Shown piece by piece: positions 63,382-64,000 of a DNA stretch of 64,000 bases (its first letter is position 1; every line of letters begins with the position of its first letter). Source of the stretch: Saccharopolyspora dendranthemae (GTDB lineage: Bacteria; Actinomycetota; Actinomycetes; Mycobacteriales; Pseudonocardiaceae); contig NZ_VIWX01000002.1 of the NCBI RefSeq assembly GCF_007829955.1, positions 310,001 to 374,000 on the forward strand. The letters run 5' to 3'. The position numbers and the translations under genes are program-made. Under the pieces are notes generated by a model. It saw nothing but the letters and a program-made list of their open reading frames with translations, was not told where the DNA came from and ran no database searches.

Positions 63382-64000
63382 GTTCTCTGATCGTGTGCAC
63401 GAGCGGCCTGTCCACGACCGTGCAGGACTCGGGCCGGGACGGCCAGTACGCCATCGGCATGCCGCCGTCGGGGGCGATGGACCAGTACTCCTACGCGGTG
63501 GCGAACATGCTGGTCGGCAACCCGGATGGCGCCGCGGTGCTGGAGGCCACCTACATCGGTCCCGAGCTGGAGTTCACCGACTCCCGCAGCGTCGCCGTGA
63601 CCGGCGCCGACACCGTCGTGACGGTCAACGGCGAACCGGCCGCCCCCTGGCGAACGCTCCGGATGTCGTCCGGTGACGTGCTGGCGGTGAAGCAGTTGCG
63701 GGCGGGCGCCCGGCCCTACATCGCGATCAGCGGTGGCGTGAACGTGCCGCTCTACCTGGGGTCGCGGTCGACCTACATGCTCACCGGCATCGGTGGTTTC
63801 GAGGGGCGCGCGCTGGTCGACGGCGACCTGCTCCAGCTGGGCGAGGCCGGGCCCGCACCGGCTCCCGGAACCGAGATCCCCTCGGCACTCCTGCCCGAGT
63901 TCCCGGAGGCGACCGTGCTCCGGGTCGTGGTCGGGCTCTGCGCGTACCGGCTGACCGAACGCGGGCTCGAGTCCTTCCTGAACACGGAGTGGAAGGTGAC
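63378..64000 (+). CDS. pxpC: 5-Oxoprolinase subunit C (biotin-dependent carboxyltransferase family), partial
   Basis: 207 codons from ATG 63378 to the window end. Features of the KipA/PxpC family: LSTTVQDSGRDGQYAIGMPPSGAMD, YAVANMLVGNPDGAAVLE, TGADTVVTVNGEPAA, YIAISGGVNVPLYLGSRSTYML. It forms the complex with PxpB that acts with PxpA. Full-length proteins are about 290-330 residues, so roughly a third is missing off the end. Confidence 0.87.
   Translation, partial: MSSLIVCTSGLSTTVQDSGRDGQYAIGMPPSGAMDQYSYAVANMLVGNPDGAAVLEATYIGPELEFTDSRSVAVTGADTVVTVNGEPAAPWRTLRMSSGDVLAVKQLRAGARPYIAISGGVNVPLYLGSRSTYMLTGIGGFEGRALVDGDLLQLGEAGPAPAPGTEIPSALLPEFPEATVLRVVVGLCAYRLTERGLESFLNTEWKV

Overview
The window is about 70% G+C. 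It has GTG and TTG starts, many 4-bp stop/start overlaps, WhiB, conservon (cvn) and mce genes, and a mycothiol-type dehydrogenase remnant. This points to a filamentous actinomycete, most likely a Pseudonocardiaceae member such as Saccharopolyspora or a relative. The genus is an inference from gene content only. No rRNA, tRNA, CRISPR array or intact insertion sequence was seen.

Layout. 1-3.2 kb: end of a CocE/NonD hydrolase, a WhiB regulator, and a partner-switching trio (anti-sigma kinase, STAS antagonist, GAF-PP2C phosphatase). 3.3-14.2 kb: an HSL-type hydrolase, then a complete mce lipid-import operon (two YrbE permeases, MceA-F) followed by a PucR regulator. 14.2-16.9 kb: a secreted GH92 mannosidase with a LacI-type operator in its leader. 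16.9-20.6 kb: a four-gene conservon. 20.5-23.3 kb: a divergent flavin monooxygenase and DMATS-type indole prenyltransferase, probably a small prenyl-tryptophan pathway. 23.3-27.2 kb: lactate permease, FadR-type regulator and 2,2-dialkylglycine decarboxylase. 27.2-32.1 kb: a long hairpin, a secreted I36 inhibitor, a DUF1348 protein, a CobW-family GTPase, a ComB-like phosphatase, a 32-bp perfect palindrome and an unknown membrane protein.

32.1-49.1 kb is a glycine-betaine catabolic island. A Rieske oxygenase (with ferredoxin and reductase) makes dimethylglycine. Dimethylglycine oxidase makes sarcosine, and SoxBDAG makes glycine. Serine dehydratase, PurU and a MetF-like reductase handle serine and one-carbon units, and an MHS transporter probably brings in substrate. 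The sox operon contains an 84-residue remnant of an S-(hydroxymethyl)mycothiol-dehydrogenase-like enzyme. Three promoters in the island share a -10 box (TACCTT) with a 12-bp palindrome 8-9 nt downstream. A fourth palindrome lies at the promoter of the local GntR/FCD gene, so one regulator probably controls the whole island and itself.

49.2-56.3 kb: TetR with an old-yellow-enzyme reductase, then enoyl-CoA hydratase, IclR, two acyl-CoA dehydrogenases and a CaiB-type CoA transferase, which look like a carboxylic-acid degradation pathway of unknown substrate. 56.4-64 kb: a methyltransferase, an APC permease, a LuxR solo, a glutamate-decarboxylase-like enzyme, a nitrilase-superfamily amidase and 5-oxoprolinase genes pxpA/pxpB/pxpC (pxpC cut by the window end). 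The last set suggests handling of 5-oxoproline, glutamate and GABA-like compounds.
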